This document shows positions 8,776-17,431 of a stretch of DNA of 64,000 nucleotides, piece by piece. Where the stretch lies: the NCBI RefSeq assembly GCF_008710275.1, contig NZ_VYQE01000001.1, positions 372,001 to 436,000 of the forward strand, in the 5' to 3' direction. A program made the position numbers and the translations under genes. The DNA comes from Histidinibacterium aquaticum (lineage in GTDB: Bacteria > Pseudomonadota > Alphaproteobacteria > Rhodobacterales > Rhodobacteraceae). Under the pieces are notes generated by a model, which had not been told where the DNA came from, did not search any database, and saw nothing but the letters and a program-made list of their open reading frames with translations. Within the stretch, counting starts at the first letter, position 1. Each line of letters begins with the position of its first letter.

Positions 8776-10319
8776 GCCGCTTTCTCTGCAATGTCGCGGA
8801 AGAGCTCGACCTCCATGCGGACCGGGTCGTGCACGATGGGCGTGAACCCCATGCGGTCGAGCACGTCGGCCTTCAGATCGATCCCTGGCGCCAATTCGGT
8901 GAGCTCCACGCCCTCGGGCGTCAGCTCGAAGACCGCGCGCTCCGTGATGTAGGTCACCCGCTGACCGCGCCGGATGGCTTCCGCACCGCTGAAAGTGACG
9001 CCGCCGACTTCCGGAACGAGCTTCTGCACTTCGCCATGCCGATCGATGCGGAGCTTGTCGTTCTCCACGGAGACCCGCGCCCCCTTCGCGTCGAAGGAGC
9101 CGCAAAAAACGATCCTTTGCGCGCCCTGACTGATGTCGATGAAGCCGCCCGGACCACTGACCTGGCCTCCGAAGTGCGAGACGTTGACCGATCCATGCGC
9201 ATCCATTTCGGCCAGTCCCAGATAGGTCTGGTCGAGTAGTCCGCCGGAATAGAGGTCGAACTGCTGCGCCGAGGAGAGGATCGCCGCGGGATGGGCAGCG
9301 ATGCCGAAGAGATCGCCGGTCAGAAGCTGCCCGCCGTGGATCCCCTGCTCGATGGTAAACCAATAGTTCGACCGTTCACCACGCCGAGCGACGATCTCCG
9401 CGACCCCTGCCGACATGCCGAAGCCGAAGTTGATGGTCGCGCCCGGCACCAGCTCCTGCGCGGCCCGTTCGGCTACGATGCGCCGGACTAGGTGATGCTC
9501 CGGCATGGTCTGGAATTGCTCGCTGCCGTCGGAGAGGCCCGCAAGCGCGGGGCTGTAGGGACCATGATAGGTCTGCGTCTGCTCGGGTGCGGGCAGAACG
9601 TAGTCCACCAGCTTGCCGGGGACGGTGACCTCGCGCGGACGGATGTCGCCCACCTCAACCTGGTCGCGCACCTGGGCGATGACGATGCCGCCCGATGCCT
9701 TTGCGGCGAGCGCGATGGCGTAGCTGTCGAGATCGGCGGGCTCGTCCCGGGCAGTGATGTTGCCGTTCGCATCCACGGCCGTGCCGCGAATGACGGCGAC
9801 GTCGACCTTGAACGGCAAGTATCTCAGCACGTCCTTGCCGTCGATTTCCATCAGCTCGACGATGGGCTCCTGCGCCGCCGTGTTGCAGCGCCCGCCCTGC
9901 AGGCGGGGATCGCAGAAGGTTCCGAGACCAACGTGGGTGAAGAGACCGGGGCGCTTCGCGCCGATCTCCCGGAAGAGGTGGGTGAGCACGCCGGAGGGGA
10001 GGCAGTAGGCCTCGATCCGGTCACGTTGAGCGAGGTCCAACATCCGCGGCGACCAGACCCAGTGCCCCCCGATCACGCGCCTGACCATGCCCTCGTAGGC
10101 GAAACGGTTGACGCCTTTTTCCTTGCGGTCGCCCATGCCGAGCGCGTGAACCAGAGTGAGGCCCCGGGGACGGCCGGCATCGTGAAAGGCATCCTCGAAG
10201 GCCTTGAAGGCCTCGTCGGGCTCGAGCAGTCCGCCGCCTGCGCCGGAGATGGCGACGGTGGCGCCATCGGGCAGGTTGGAGACAAGATCGCGAAGGGCGG
10301 CGTTGTTGACGGTCTTCAT
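8772..10319 (-). CDS. Acyl-CoA:acetate/3-ketoacid CoA-transferase
   Basis: Fused alpha-beta family I CoA-transferase, 515 residues. It transfers CoA between acyl-CoA and a free carboxylic acid through a glutamyl thioester. The N-terminal half begins DGATVAISGAGGGLLEP, and the C-terminal half carries the catalytic Glu324 in WFTIEQGIHGG and NFGFGMSAGVAE before it. I start at the ATG at 10319, preceded by GAGGGG. It lies 10 bases after the ABC ATPase and overlaps the GMC gene by four. In this operon it would activate the acid made by the alcohol and aldehyde dehydrogenases for beta-oxidation-like steps. The family is sure; the acyl substrate is unknown. Confidence 0.92.
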   Translation of the reverse strand: MKTVNNAALRDLVSNLPDGATVAISGAGGGLLEPDEAFKAFEDAFHDAGRPRGLTLVHALGMGDRKEKGVNRFAYEGMVRRVIGGHWVWSPRMLDLAQRDRIEAYCLPSGVLTHLFREIGAKRPGLFTHVGLGTFCDPRLQGGRCNTAAQEPIVELMEIDGKDVLRYLPFKVDVAVIRGTAVDANGNITARDEPADLDSYAIALAAKASGGIVIAQVRDQVEVGDIRPREVTVPGKLVDYVLPAPEQTQTYHGPYSPALAGLSDGSEQFQTMPEHHLVRRIVAERAAQELVPGATINFGFGMSAGVAEIVARRGERSNYWFTIEQGIHGGQLLTGDLFGIAAHPAAILSSAQQFDLYSGGLLDQTYLGLAEMDAHGSVNVSHFGGQVSGPGGFIDISQGAQRIVFCGSFDAKGARVSVENDKLRIDRHGEVQKLVPEVGGVTFSGAEAIRRGQRVTYITERAVFELTPEGVELTELAPGIDLKADVLDRMGFTPIVHDPVRMEVELFRDIAEKAA

Positions 10320-10329
10320 CTTCAGCCCC

Positions 10330-11064
10330 TCAGTGCGCGCCAACGATGTGTGCGACCACATCCTGCATCGTCGTGTCCTCGGTGCGCTCGTCCGCGATCA
10401 CCACGCCCTGGCGCAGGGCTACGATCCGGTCTGCCACCTCGAAGACGTCCGTCAGGCGGTGGCTGATGAGGATGACGGCGATGCCGCGGCTCTTGAGCTC
10501 CTTGATCAGGTCGAGAACGTGCTGAATCTCGCGGACGGCGAGCGCTGCGGTGGGCTCGTCCATGATGACGACCTTCGGAGAGAAGGTCAGTGCTCGCGCG
10601 ATGGCGACCGATTGCTGCTGCCCGCCTGAAAGGTTGCCGACCTGGATGTCGACGGAGGGCAGACGAGCGCCGAGTTGCTCGATCATCTCCTCGGCCTGAG
10701 CCCGAGCCGACTTGAAGTCGATCACGCCGGTTTGGAAGCCCATGATCTTCCGCGTAGGTTCGCGCCCTAGAAAGATGTTGGCGGTGACGTCCTGTTGGCT
10801 GGCCAGCTCAAGGCTCTGGTAGATCATCTCGATCCCCAGCTCGCGGATCTCGCCTGGCGCCGTCCCGGTGATGGACCGGTCGGCCAGTGTTACCTCGCCC
10901 GAGCTCGCGGTGTAGACGCCGGTGATGATCTTCATCAGCGTCGACTTGCCCGCGCCGTTGTCGCCTACCAGCGCCACGCACTCGCCGGCATCGAGGCCGA
11001 AGGAGACGCCGCGGAGGACTTCGACGGGCCCGAAATTCTTTTTGACGTCGGTGATCTGAAGCAT
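10330..11064 (-). CDS. Sugar-type ABC importer ATPase (RbsA-like, single domain)
   Basis: ATP-binding subunit of a ribose/xylose-class importer, 244 residues, a single nucleotide-binding domain rather than the tandem-domain RbsA. Walker A GDNGAGKST is at about 34-42, the signature LSGGQQQSVAIARAL near 142-156, Walker B VVIMDEPTAAL just after, and the switch His in LISHRL. It works with the permease gene ending 5 bases upstream and the binding protein before that. One-domain versions of this kind occur in FrcA-type systems of alphaproteobacteria. The transporter substrate is presumably what the downstream enzymes degrade. Confidence 0.93.
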   Translation of the reverse strand: MLQITDVKKNFGPVEVLRGVSFGLDAGECVALVGDNGAGKSTLMKIITGVYTASSGEVTLADRSITGTAPGEIRELGIEMIYQSLELASQQDVTANIFLGREPTRKIMGFQTGVIDFKSARAQAEEMIEQLGARLPSVDIQVGNLSGGQQQSVAIARALTFSPKVVIMDEPTAALAVREIQHVLDLIKELKSRGIAVILISHRLTDVFEVADRIVALRQGVVIADERTEDTTMQDVVAHIVGAH

Positions 11065-11069
11065 CTGCC

Positions 11070-12059
11070 TTACTCCTTCTGGCGCTTGGCGAACTGGTCG
11101 AGCCAAACGGCCGCGACGAGAACGACGCCGATCGAGATTTCCTGCCAGAACGACGGAATCGCCAGCAGGTTGAGGCCGTTCTGGAGCACGCCCATGATCA
11201 GCGCGCCGATGACCGTCCCGAGAATGGTGGCGCGTCCGCCGAAGAGGTTTGTCCCACCGATGATTGCTGCGGTGATCGCGGAGAGCTCGAAGGTCATCCC
11301 GGCGGTCGGATCGCCCGCGTTTACCCGGGCGGTGGTCAGCAGGCCGGCCAGACCGGCCATGAGCCCCGACAGCATGTAGATCTTGATGCGCAGCGACCGG
11401 ACGGGAACGCCCATGGCGCGCGCGCCACGCTCGTTGTCGCCGATGATCAGCGTGTGCCGACCGAAGCGCGTGTAGCTGAGTAGCAGGTGAAGGACGACGG
11501 CCATGACGAGAAAGACAATGGCAGGCACCGGGATGCCGAAGGGACGCCCCTGCCCCAGCCAGATCAGAGGCTCGGGCAGTCCGTAGATCGCCTGGCCGTC
11601 GGTGATCAGCAGCGCGACGCCGCGCGCCACGCCCATCATGCCCAGCGTCACCACGAAGGCCGGGACATGTCCGTAAGTGATGACGAGCCCGTTGATCCAT
11701 CCAGCGAAGGTGCCCGCCGCGAGCGCGGCGAAGATCGCGACCCACCAGGGAAGGCCGAGCGCCGCCACGCTGAAGGCGCCGACGACGCCGGCGAAGGCGA
11801 GGAGCGACCCCACGGAGAGGTCGATGCCGGCCGACCCGATGACAAAGGTCGCGCCCAGGGCGAGAATCCCGATCGTCGAGGTCGCCAGGATCACGTTGAA
11901 GATGTTCGGCAGGGTGAAGAAGAATGGGGAGGCGAAGGACATCACGACCACGAGCAACGCGAGGACGATCAGCGACTCGATCCTCAGTGCACCCTTGTTG
12001 CGGATGACGACGGTTTTTTTGGTCGATGCGCCGGCCGACGCGCTGTTCGCGGTGGTCAT
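11070..12059 (-). CDS. ABC importer permease (RbsC/FrcC family)
   Basis: Inner-membrane permease, 329 residues, with about nine hydrophobic segments starting near residue 28. Family hallmarks are GIDLSVGSLLAFAGV, the PAFVVTLGMMGVARG segment, the GDNERGARAMGVPV cytoplasmic loop that contacts the ATPase, and AAIIGGTNLFGG. A Ser/Thr/Ala-rich N-terminus precedes the first helix. It forms a binding-protein-dependent importer with the genes on either side. Members of this family carry pentoses, fructose, inositol or related polyols, which limits but does not fix the substrate. Confidence 0.93.
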   Translation of the reverse strand: MTTANSASAGASTKKTVVIRNKGALRIESLIVLALLVVVMSFASPFFFTLPNIFNVILATSTIGILALGATFVIGSAGIDLSVGSLLAFAGVVGAFSVAALGLPWWVAIFAALAAGTFAGWINGLVITYGHVPAFVVTLGMMGVARGVALLITDGQAIYGLPEPLIWLGQGRPFGIPVPAIVFLVMAVVLHLLLSYTRFGRHTLIIGDNERGARAMGVPVRSLRIKIYMLSGLMAGLAGLLTTARVNAGDPTAGMTFELSAITAAIIGGTNLFGGRATILGTVIGALIMGVLQNGLNLLAIPSFWQEISIGVVLVAAVWLDQFAKRQKE

Positions 12060-12123
12060 CGAAGGCTCCGTGGATTGGCTTGGATGGCGCCGCCGAAGAA
12101 ATCGGCAGCACCGGAGGTTTGGC

Positions 12124-13101
12124 TCAGCGGAGATACTGGATCATCTCGTCGGTGCCCTCTTCGAGAGCTTCCTGAGTGATGACCGACTGGCCGGTCGACT
12201 GGTAGCTGTCGAGTTCGGCTCCCTCCATGTTGATCTGGTTGAGCAGCTCGACCGCGCGATGACCGACGAGGTAGGGGAACTGCGCCACGGTCGCCGTCAT
12301 GCGTCCCGAGCGGATGGACTCGATGGCGTCGGAGCTGCCGTCCACGCCCACCACGACGATGTCGTCGCGGCCGGCCGCCAGCAGCGCCTCGGTCGCGCCC
12401 AGCGCCATCGTGTCGTTGGCGGCAAAGACAGCCTGCAGGTTCGGGTTCCGCTGCAGGATGTCGTTAGCGATGTTCGCCGATTTGCCGCGATCCCAGTCAC
12501 CGTTCAGGGTCGTGACCTCGAGATCAGGGGCGATTTCGGCGAGCCGCTGACGAAAGCCCTCGCCTCGGGACGCCCCTACTGGGTTGCCCGGCAGGCCCTC
12601 AATCACAAGGACTGGGCCGGACGGGTTCTCGCCGAGCTGCTCGGCAACGAATTCGGCACCGACAGCGCCGGTGTCATGGCCGTCGTTACCGGCAGTGAAG
12701 GTCACGTCGACTCCGGCACCCTCTGCGATCTCGCGATCGAGGTTATAATCGAGATCGACGATGTCGATGCCCTGCTCCGACGCGCGCTGAAGGCAGGGCA
12801 AAAGAATGTTGGAGTTGATCGCGCCGACGATCAGGGCGTCGGGCTCCCGCAGCAACATTGTCTCGCAATTGTTGAGCTGCTGCTCCGCCGCGCCCTCGTT
12901 GGCCACGGTCGAAACCACCACCTCGACGCCATCGGCGCTCGCTGCGGCGTCCTCGATGCCCTGGGTCATGGCGTTCCAGTGCGGGTTGGCCGGCGTCTTC
13001 AGGATCGCGCCGTAGAGCAGCCCGTCATCCTGCGCGCTGACCGCCGTCGCCCCGGCGACGAAGAGGGCAGCCAGCGCTGCCGTGTTCTTGAAGTTCCTCA
13101 C
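12124..13101 (-). CDS. Periplasmic sugar-type binding protein (RbsB family)
   Basis: Solute-binding protein, 325 residues from a GTG at 13101 with GGGAGG about 8 bases before it. A Sec signal peptide (RNFKNTAALAALFVAG) ends at about VSA-QDD, residue 23. The mature part is a type I periplasmic fold with KTPANPHW, an IVDLDYN hinge region, FTAGNDGH and GVDGSSDAIESI. It is the first gene of the operon and is directly controlled by the sigma70 promoter and LacI-type operator just upstream. It contributes substrate recognition for the importer. Confidence 0.93.
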   Translation of the reverse strand: MRNFKNTAALAALFVAGATAVSAQDDGLLYGAILKTPANPHWNAMTQGIEDAAASADGVEVVVSTVANEGAAEQQLNNCETMLLREPDALIVGAINSNILLPCLQRASEQGIDIVDLDYNLDREIAEGAGVDVTFTAGNDGHDTGAVGAEFVAEQLGENPSGPVLVIEGLPGNPVGASRGEGFRQRLAEIAPDLEVTTLNGDWDRGKSANIANDILQRNPNLQAVFAANDTMALGATEALLAAGRDDIVVVGVDGSSDAIESIRSGRMTATVAQFPYLVGHRAVELLNQINMEGAELDSYQSTGQSVITQEALEEGTDEMIQYLR

Positions 13102-13132
13102 GACTAGTCCTCCCTAGGATCAGAGTTCTTGT

Positions 13133-13144
13133 TAGAACGATCTA
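13133..13144. promoter_or_regulatory. LacI-type operator 1
   Basis: TAGAACGATCTA, a near-palindrome with the central CG typical of LacI-family sites. It directly adjoins the -10 element of the minus-strand promoter, so bound repressor would cover the start site. The longer match with operator 2 is TTGNTAGAACGATCNA. Confidence 0.7.
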
Positions 13145-13145
13145 C

Positions 13146-13175
13146 CTAATACGCCCTCGGCGGCTCTCGTGTCAA
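13146..13175 (-). promoter_or_regulatory. Sigma70-type promoter of the catabolic operon
   Basis: On the minus strand: -35 TTGACA (13170-13175), an 18-base spacer, and -10 TATTAG (13146-13151). It points at the binding-protein gene whose start is at 13101. Confidence 0.65.
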
Positions 13176-13313
13176 TCTAAGGCGCCTGGTAGATTGCATC
13201 CAATATCTTTTTCAATGCCTTACAAGCAGGGCTCAGACCCAAGAACCGACCTCGGACGAACCAAGGCGACTCGGAATGTTGCCAAATTCCGAGTTCTCCT
13301 CTATCTATCTTGA

Positions 13314-13325
13314 TAGAACGATCCA
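13314..13325. promoter_or_regulatory. LacI-type operator 2
   Basis: TAGAACGATCCA, differing from operator 1 at one base in the core, 29 bases upstream of the enoyl-CoA hydratase start. It overlaps the end of a short CTATC-TT-GATAG inverted repeat at 13305-13316. A weak promoter (TTGCCA at 13279) could lie just upstream. Confidence 0.65.
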
Positions 13326-13353
13326 ACATCACTTGGCGGAGCCGAACCCAGCG

Positions 13354-14124
13354 ATGTCACTTGTCACTTTCGAAACCGACGGGCCCATAGGCCTTCTGCG
13401 CCTCTCTCGCCCTGAGAAGCTCAACGCTCTGACGCCCGACATGCTGGAGGAGATTGCCGCAGCGGTGGATCGCGCCGAAGTGTCGCCCGATCTACGCGCC
13501 CTGGTGATCCACTCCGAGGGCAAGGCCTTCTCGGTCGGCGCAGACATCAACATCTGGTCCGCCCTTACGCCCGAAGAGTTCCGGACCAGGTGGATCAAGG
13601 GCGGTCATCGGGCTTTCGATTCAGTCGCCGGGTGCCGCCTTCCCGTGATCGCCGCGCTTCACGGGATGGCCTTCGGCGGCGGGCTCGAGCTGGCGCTAGC
13701 AGCGGACCTGAGGATCGCCGAGCGAGGCACGATCCTCGCCCTCCCCGAAACCTCGCTTGGCACCGTGCCGGGATGGGGCGGCACGCAGCGCCTGACCGAG
13801 ATAGCCGGACGGGCCCGCGCAAAGCAGATGATCCTTGCAGCCGAGCGCATCGATGCCGAGACCGCGGCGCAGTGGGGGCTCGTCAACACGCTCTGCGAGG
13901 AGGGCGACGCTCTGACCGCTGCCAAGCAGCGAGCCACGGAGATCGCTGCGCGCGCGCCGATCGCCGTGCAGATCGCGAAGCAGGTCATCGACGGCCGGGC
14001 TGGCGAAGGTCTGCCTCAGACACTGGAAATGCTGGCCGGAATGGCGACACAATCCACCGGAGACCTGAAGGAGGGCATTTCTGCCCTGAAGGACAAGCGC
14101 GACCCGGTCTTCGGAGGACGATAG
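13354..14124 (+). CDS. Enoyl-CoA hydratase/isomerase family protein
   Basis: Crotonase-fold enzyme, 256 residues. The oxyanion-hole segments are FSVGADI (about 59-65) and GMAFGGGLE (104-112), and both catalytic glutamates are present, Glu112 (GGGLELALA) and Glu132 (LPETSLGTVPGWGG), as in true hydratases. I start at the ATG at 13354, where similarity to the family begins; the frame is open further upstream, through operator 2. It diverges from the catabolic operon and overlaps the regulator gene by one base. It probably hydrates the CoA ester formed by the CoA-transferase. Confidence 0.92.
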   Translation: MSLVTFETDGPIGLLRLSRPEKLNALTPDMLEEIAAAVDRAEVSPDLRALVIHSEGKAFSVGADINIWSALTPEEFRTRWIKGGHRAFDSVAGCRLPVIAALHGMAFGGGLELALAADLRIAERGTILALPETSLGTVPGWGGTQRLTEIAGRARAKQMILAAERIDAETAAQWGLVNTLCEEGDALTAAKQRATEIAARAPIAVQIAKQVIDGRAGEGLPQTLEMLAGMATQSTGDLKEGISALKDKRDPVFGGR

Positions 14125-15179
14125 TGCGCTCAGAGAACCGCGTCACAATCAACGACATCGCACGTCATTCCGGCGTGTCGCGGTCTACCGTCTCGCTTGT
14201 CCTTCGCGGCAGCTCTCGGATTTCAAAGGCCACCGTCGACAAGGTCAAAGCGTCCATCGACGCCCTCGGCTACACCTACAATCGGAGCGCGGCCAACCTG
14301 AGAACTCAGACCTCCCAGGCGATCGGGCTCATCATCAACGACCTGATGAATCCCTTCTTCACGGAGCTGACGGCCGCAATAGAGGAAGCGGCAGACCGGG
14401 AGGGTTTTTTCGTCTATCTCGTTCAGTCCAACGAGGACCCCGAACGCCAGAACAAGCTCTGCACATCGCTTGTCGAGCACGGGGTGGCAGGGCTGATCAT
14501 CTGCCCGGCCACGGGGTCGCCACGAGAGACCTTTGACCGGCTGCACACGCAGCGGGTCCCGGTCTGCATTGCCGTCCGCCCCTTTCCCGATGATCGGTTC
14601 GACTTCTCCGGCCCCGACAATTTCCGTGCCGCCGAGCTAGCCACCAACGAGCTCTTGGAACTGGGCCACGAACGCATCGCCTTTCTCGGTGGCGAGCGCG
14701 GCAATCCATCGAGAGACGATCGCGTGGCGGGATATTTCAAGGCTCTGCAGCAGGCCGGCATCACCTTCGATCCCGAACTCGTAGTCGAGAGTCGCCCGAG
14801 CAGGCAGAGCGGTGTGGCCGACGTCGAGAAGGTGCTCGGCCTGCCAAACCCACCAACGGCCGCACTCTGTTACAACGACTTCGTGGCCATCTCGGTGATG
14901 CACGGCTTGCGACGGAACGAAATGGAGCCCGGTCGCGACATGGCGCTGATCGGCTTTGACGGGATGCCCGAGGCAGAGATGTCCCACCCCACCCTTTCCA
15001 CTGTTTCGCTTCGCCCTCGCTTGATTGGAACGGAGGCCGCAAACCTGGTGATCGACAGGATAAAATCGGCAGACAGGCCCATCTTGCGACGCGTCCAGTC
15101 ACCAGAGCTAGTCCTAAGGGAGTCAAGCGAGGCACCACGGCAGAGCAACTCCCCCACTAGAAATCGCAATCCCCGCTAA
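14124..15179 (+). CDS. LacI-family transcriptional regulator
   Basis: Repressor of 351 residues with an N-terminal helix-turn-helix (VTINDIARHSGVSRSTVSLV, residues about 7-26) and the hinge motif RSAANLRTQ, followed by a periplasmic-binding-type ligand domain (NDLMNPFF, PVCIAVRP, GFDGMPEAEMSHPTLS). The GTG start at 14124 shares its first base with the TAG stop of the hydratase gene and has GGAGG 7 bases upstream. It most likely binds the two TAGAACGATC operators in the 13.1-13.3 kb divergent region, repressing the importer and enzymes and possibly its own transcription. The inducer is unknown. Confidence 0.93.
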   Translation: MRSENRVTINDIARHSGVSRSTVSLVLRGSSRISKATVDKVKASIDALGYTYNRSAANLRTQTSQAIGLIINDLMNPFFTELTAAIEEAADREGFFVYLVQSNEDPERQNKLCTSLVEHGVAGLIICPATGSPRETFDRLHTQRVPVCIAVRPFPDDRFDFSGPDNFRAAELATNELLELGHERIAFLGGERGNPSRDDRVAGYFKALQQAGITFDPELVVESRPSRQSGVADVEKVLGLPNPPTAALCYNDFVAISVMHGLRRNEMEPGRDMALIGFDGMPEAEMSHPTLSTVSLRPRLIGTEAANLVIDRIKSADRPILRRVQSPELVLRESSEAPRQSNSPTRNRNPR

Positions 15180-15335
15180 CCGCCGACCCAAGAGCATCTG
15201 AGTGCGGTGTCTGACACCGAACCACCGCAACTATTCGCGCGAAGTCCTAGAGGCCAGACAGCCCCTTCAAGGAGCAGTCCCGGTCTCAGTTGCCGCTCAA
15301 GGTCCGAACCTTGGGTCGTGTCACCCGCAGCCCGA

Positions 15336-15764
15336 TCATGCCCTATTAGACATCTGACCTGCAGCAATCAGGAGCAGCTCTAGCATCTCGGGGTAGGTTC
15401 GACGGTCTTCAGCGCAAAGGTGCTTGAACCGCTCGATGACGGGCGCGGGGCCTCGGATGTTGATCTGCGCCTCGGGAACCAGCGCAGCAGGACCAGCAGC
15501 CCTCTTGGACTTCGCTACCACGTTCCAAGTCTCTGGCATATATTCCAGCATGGCTGACTTCAGCAGGCTCTCGGAATCGACGCCGGTCGCGGCTGCGAAG
15601 GCCGGGATGCGCTCAAGTGGAATTCGCATGTCTCCACTCTTCATCATCGAGATCACATTGGCTCGCTCGAAGCCCATCTCTGTCGCGATCTCACGCTGGG
15701 TCTTACCAGACGCCTCGATGGCGTCGGCGATCAGAAGGGCGGTGGGACTGGTAGTGTCGGTCAT
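15336..15764 (-). CDS. XRE-type helix-turn-helix protein
   Basis: A 142-residue DNA-binding protein. The helix-turn-helix covers about residues 10-60 (ADAIEASGKTQREIATEMGF, then the recognition helix ANVISMMKSGDMRIP). The C-terminal half (APVIERFKHLC, YPEMLELLLIAA) is a helical tail with no domain that I know. Small regulators of this form occur in alphaproteobacterial chromosomes and prophages. It starts the accessory block between the LacI locus and tRNA-Phe. No operator is recognisable upstream. Confidence 0.8.
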   Translation of the reverse strand: MTDTTSPTALLIADAIEASGKTQREIATEMGFERANVISMMKSGDMRIPLERIPAFAAATGVDSESLLKSAMLEYMPETWNVVAKSKRAAGPAALVPEAQINIRGPAPVIERFKHLCAEDRRTYPEMLELLLIAAGQMSNRA

Positions 15765-16078
15765 GCGGGCCTCGCTTCATTGAGTTGATGAAGCTGTGTT
15801 AGAAGGTCGCGTCGGGTCCGCGGGCTAGGCGCCCTCGCGACGGAGAGTTCCTACGCTTGGGCCGCACGGATGCCCCAACGCCCACCGACGCCGAAAGCTC
15901 GAACGCGAGCCAGTCGCACGCAGCAACAACGCAGAGGCAGGCGACCGCTTCTATCGGGATCGGCGACTTCTGGAGGGTCAATTCCATAAGATGCAAATGC
16001 CCGGGCCACCTATCATACAAAGGTGCTGTAGCGAGACCGAAGCCACTCGGGAGCTGGAGGAGGTCCCTCGTGCCGCGG
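15765..16078. other. Intergenic stretch, nothing recognised
   Basis: Lies between the XRE gene start and the 3' end of the repeat-protein gene. Frames crossing it are continuations of non-coding frames through the tandem repeat. Confidence 0.4.
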
Positions 16079-16867
16079 TCAGTCCCCTGGCACCGGAAGC
16101 AGGTGGTCCGCCGGCCCCGGCTCGAAGTCCGGGTCATCCGGCATCGGGAGCAGCTCGTCGGTCGCCCCAGGCTCAAAGTCGGGGTCGCCTGGCATCGCAA
16201 GGAGGTCGTCCGCCGGCCCCGGCTCGAAGTCCGCATCGCCCGGCATCGGAAGCAGGTCGTCCGCCGGCCCGGGCTCGAAGTCCGGGTCGCCCGGCATCGG
16301 CAGCAGGTCGTCGGTCGCCCCAGGCTCAAAGTTGGGGTCGCCCGGCATCGGAAGCAAGTCGTCCGGCATCTCGAGGACCGGGTCGAGCCGCGTCAGCACG
16401 ATAGGCCGTCGGATGAAGAGCATGTTCTCCACGTTGCCTACAATGGCCCCCGGCATCCGCTCCAGACTATTCACGCTCAGGAACACGTCCATGTCGAGCG
16501 TGCCGTCCGGCGTGACCATTTCCCCGTCGGCGTAGAGCGTGGGCGTGCCACCGGGACATTCGGCTGGGGCGAACAGATCCAGCGCCTCGTCGTATACGAG
16601 GCTCACGGCGTCGTCCCCGCCCGGACGGATGAACTGGAACTCCGGCGTGCCGAACAGCTCCAGCCCGACCGACAGAAGTGCGCCGCCCTCGACCCGGAAG
16701 GTGAAGCTCTCGGTCGGGCTCGGCGGCTCTGGCTGCACCATACCGGCCACGTTGAAGGTGCCCGGCAGGTATTCGATCTGCCAGCGTCCCGCAAACAAAG
16801 CAAGATTGGTTGGCTGGATAAAATCTGAAGCAATAGTTCCAGAAGAACTCACTCCGGAATCCTGCAA
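16079..16867 (-). CDS. Unknown protein with C-terminal 17-residue tandem repeats
   Basis: About 262 residues; I do not recognise the family. The N-terminal 165 residues look like a compact beta-rich domain (LFAGRWQIEYLPGTF, SFTFRVEGGALLSVG, FQFIRPGGDDAVSLVY, MVTPDGTLDMDVFLS). The rest is five and a half copies of the unit D-D-L-L-P-M-P-G-D-P-D-F-E-P-G-x-x, rich in Asp, Pro and Leu. The furthest upstream start in the frame is a TTG at 16867; a GTG at 16852 is an alternative, and an upstream exon-like signal peptide is not visible in frame. The acidic repeats could bind cations or act as a flexible linker, but that is speculation. It stands alone, with no operon partner. Confidence 0.6.
   Translation of the reverse strand: MQDSGVSSSGTIASDFIQPTNLALFAGRWQIEYLPGTFNVAGMVQPEPPSPTESFTFRVEGGALLSVGLELFGTPEFQFIRPGGDDAVSLVYDEALDLFAPAECPGGTPTLYADGEMVTPDGTLDMDVFLSVNSLERMPGAIVGNVENMLFIRRPIVLTRLDPVLEMPDDLLPMPGDPNFEPGATDDLLPMPGDPDFEPGPADDLLPMPGDADFEPGPADDLLAMPGDPDFEPGATDELLPMPDDPDFEPGPADHLLPVPGD
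16082..16363. repeat. 51-bp tandem repeat (5.5 units) inside a gene
   Basis: Five full 51-base units and a partial sixth, encoding residues 169-262 of the protein on the minus strand. Units differ by a few substitutions (PN/PD/AD, GAT/GPA), so they are diverged in sequence but constant in length. The unit length being a multiple of three keeps all frames open through the array. Confidence 0.9.
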
Positions 16868-16987
16868 CCATTCACTTAATCCACTATGGCATCAGGGCCA
16901 AAAAAATATGTGCCGATCTATGAATCTCAACCCTCAGGAACAAGATTTCTCACCCGACACCACACATCTTCGCCGTGTCGAACATGG

Positions 16988-17431
16988 CTACAGATGAATG
17001 ATCTCGACGCCTGCCCAATGCCTGCTAAGATATTCAGCCACCAGCCGCCGGTGGCAAAAGTGAGGCGTATCCTCACTACACAAGAGGCAGCAGCCATCCA
17101 GATCAGTGGCACGAAGCTTTTCAATTTTTCGCTCCACCATCAAACTCTCAAAGCTCGCCTCATAAGCGGCCCAGGGCATGTCGCCCTTCTTATAAGCGTC
17201 AAGCATCGGCTTCGTTGGCGCGAGGTTGGGCACATGCACATACCCCATGTCACAAATCTCGCGGGCAAAAAACTTCAAGTCGTCGCGCTTCGCGAAACCA
17301 GAAAGCTGCGATACGTTATTTAACCTAACGTCAACAAGACGACGTGAGCGAGACTGCTTCAGCCGGCCAAAGAAATGTTCCGCAGTAGTCTTTGTGAATC
17401 CTATTGTATAAATTTGGACCATATGACTCAT
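16988..17431 (-). CDS. DUF488 family protein (A)
   Basis: A 147-residue DUF488 protein. It has the family signposts YTIGFTKTT near the N-terminus, LVDVRLNN near residue 33, and LLCSEDTPHFCHRRL near 119-133, which supplies the conserved Cys-x-Glu and Cys-His-Arg. The biochemical role of DUF488 is not established in my knowledge; the conserved cysteines suggest catalysis or metal binding. Its start overlaps the stop of DUF488 protein B by four bases, so the two are co-translated. It is the third gene of a three-gene cassette in AT-rich DNA. Confidence 0.87.
   Translation of the reverse strand: MSHMVQIYTIGFTKTTAEHFFGRLKQSRSRRLVDVRLNNVSQLSGFAKRDDLKFFAREICDMGYVHVPNLAPTKPMLDAYKKGDMPWAAYEASFESLMVERKIEKLRATDLDGCCLLCSEDTPHFCHRRLVAEYLSRHWAGVEIIHL

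Noticed and set aside
16082-16363. CRISPR-like array
   Set aside because: Units are contiguous 51-base coding repeats without spacers, and no cas gene is nearby.
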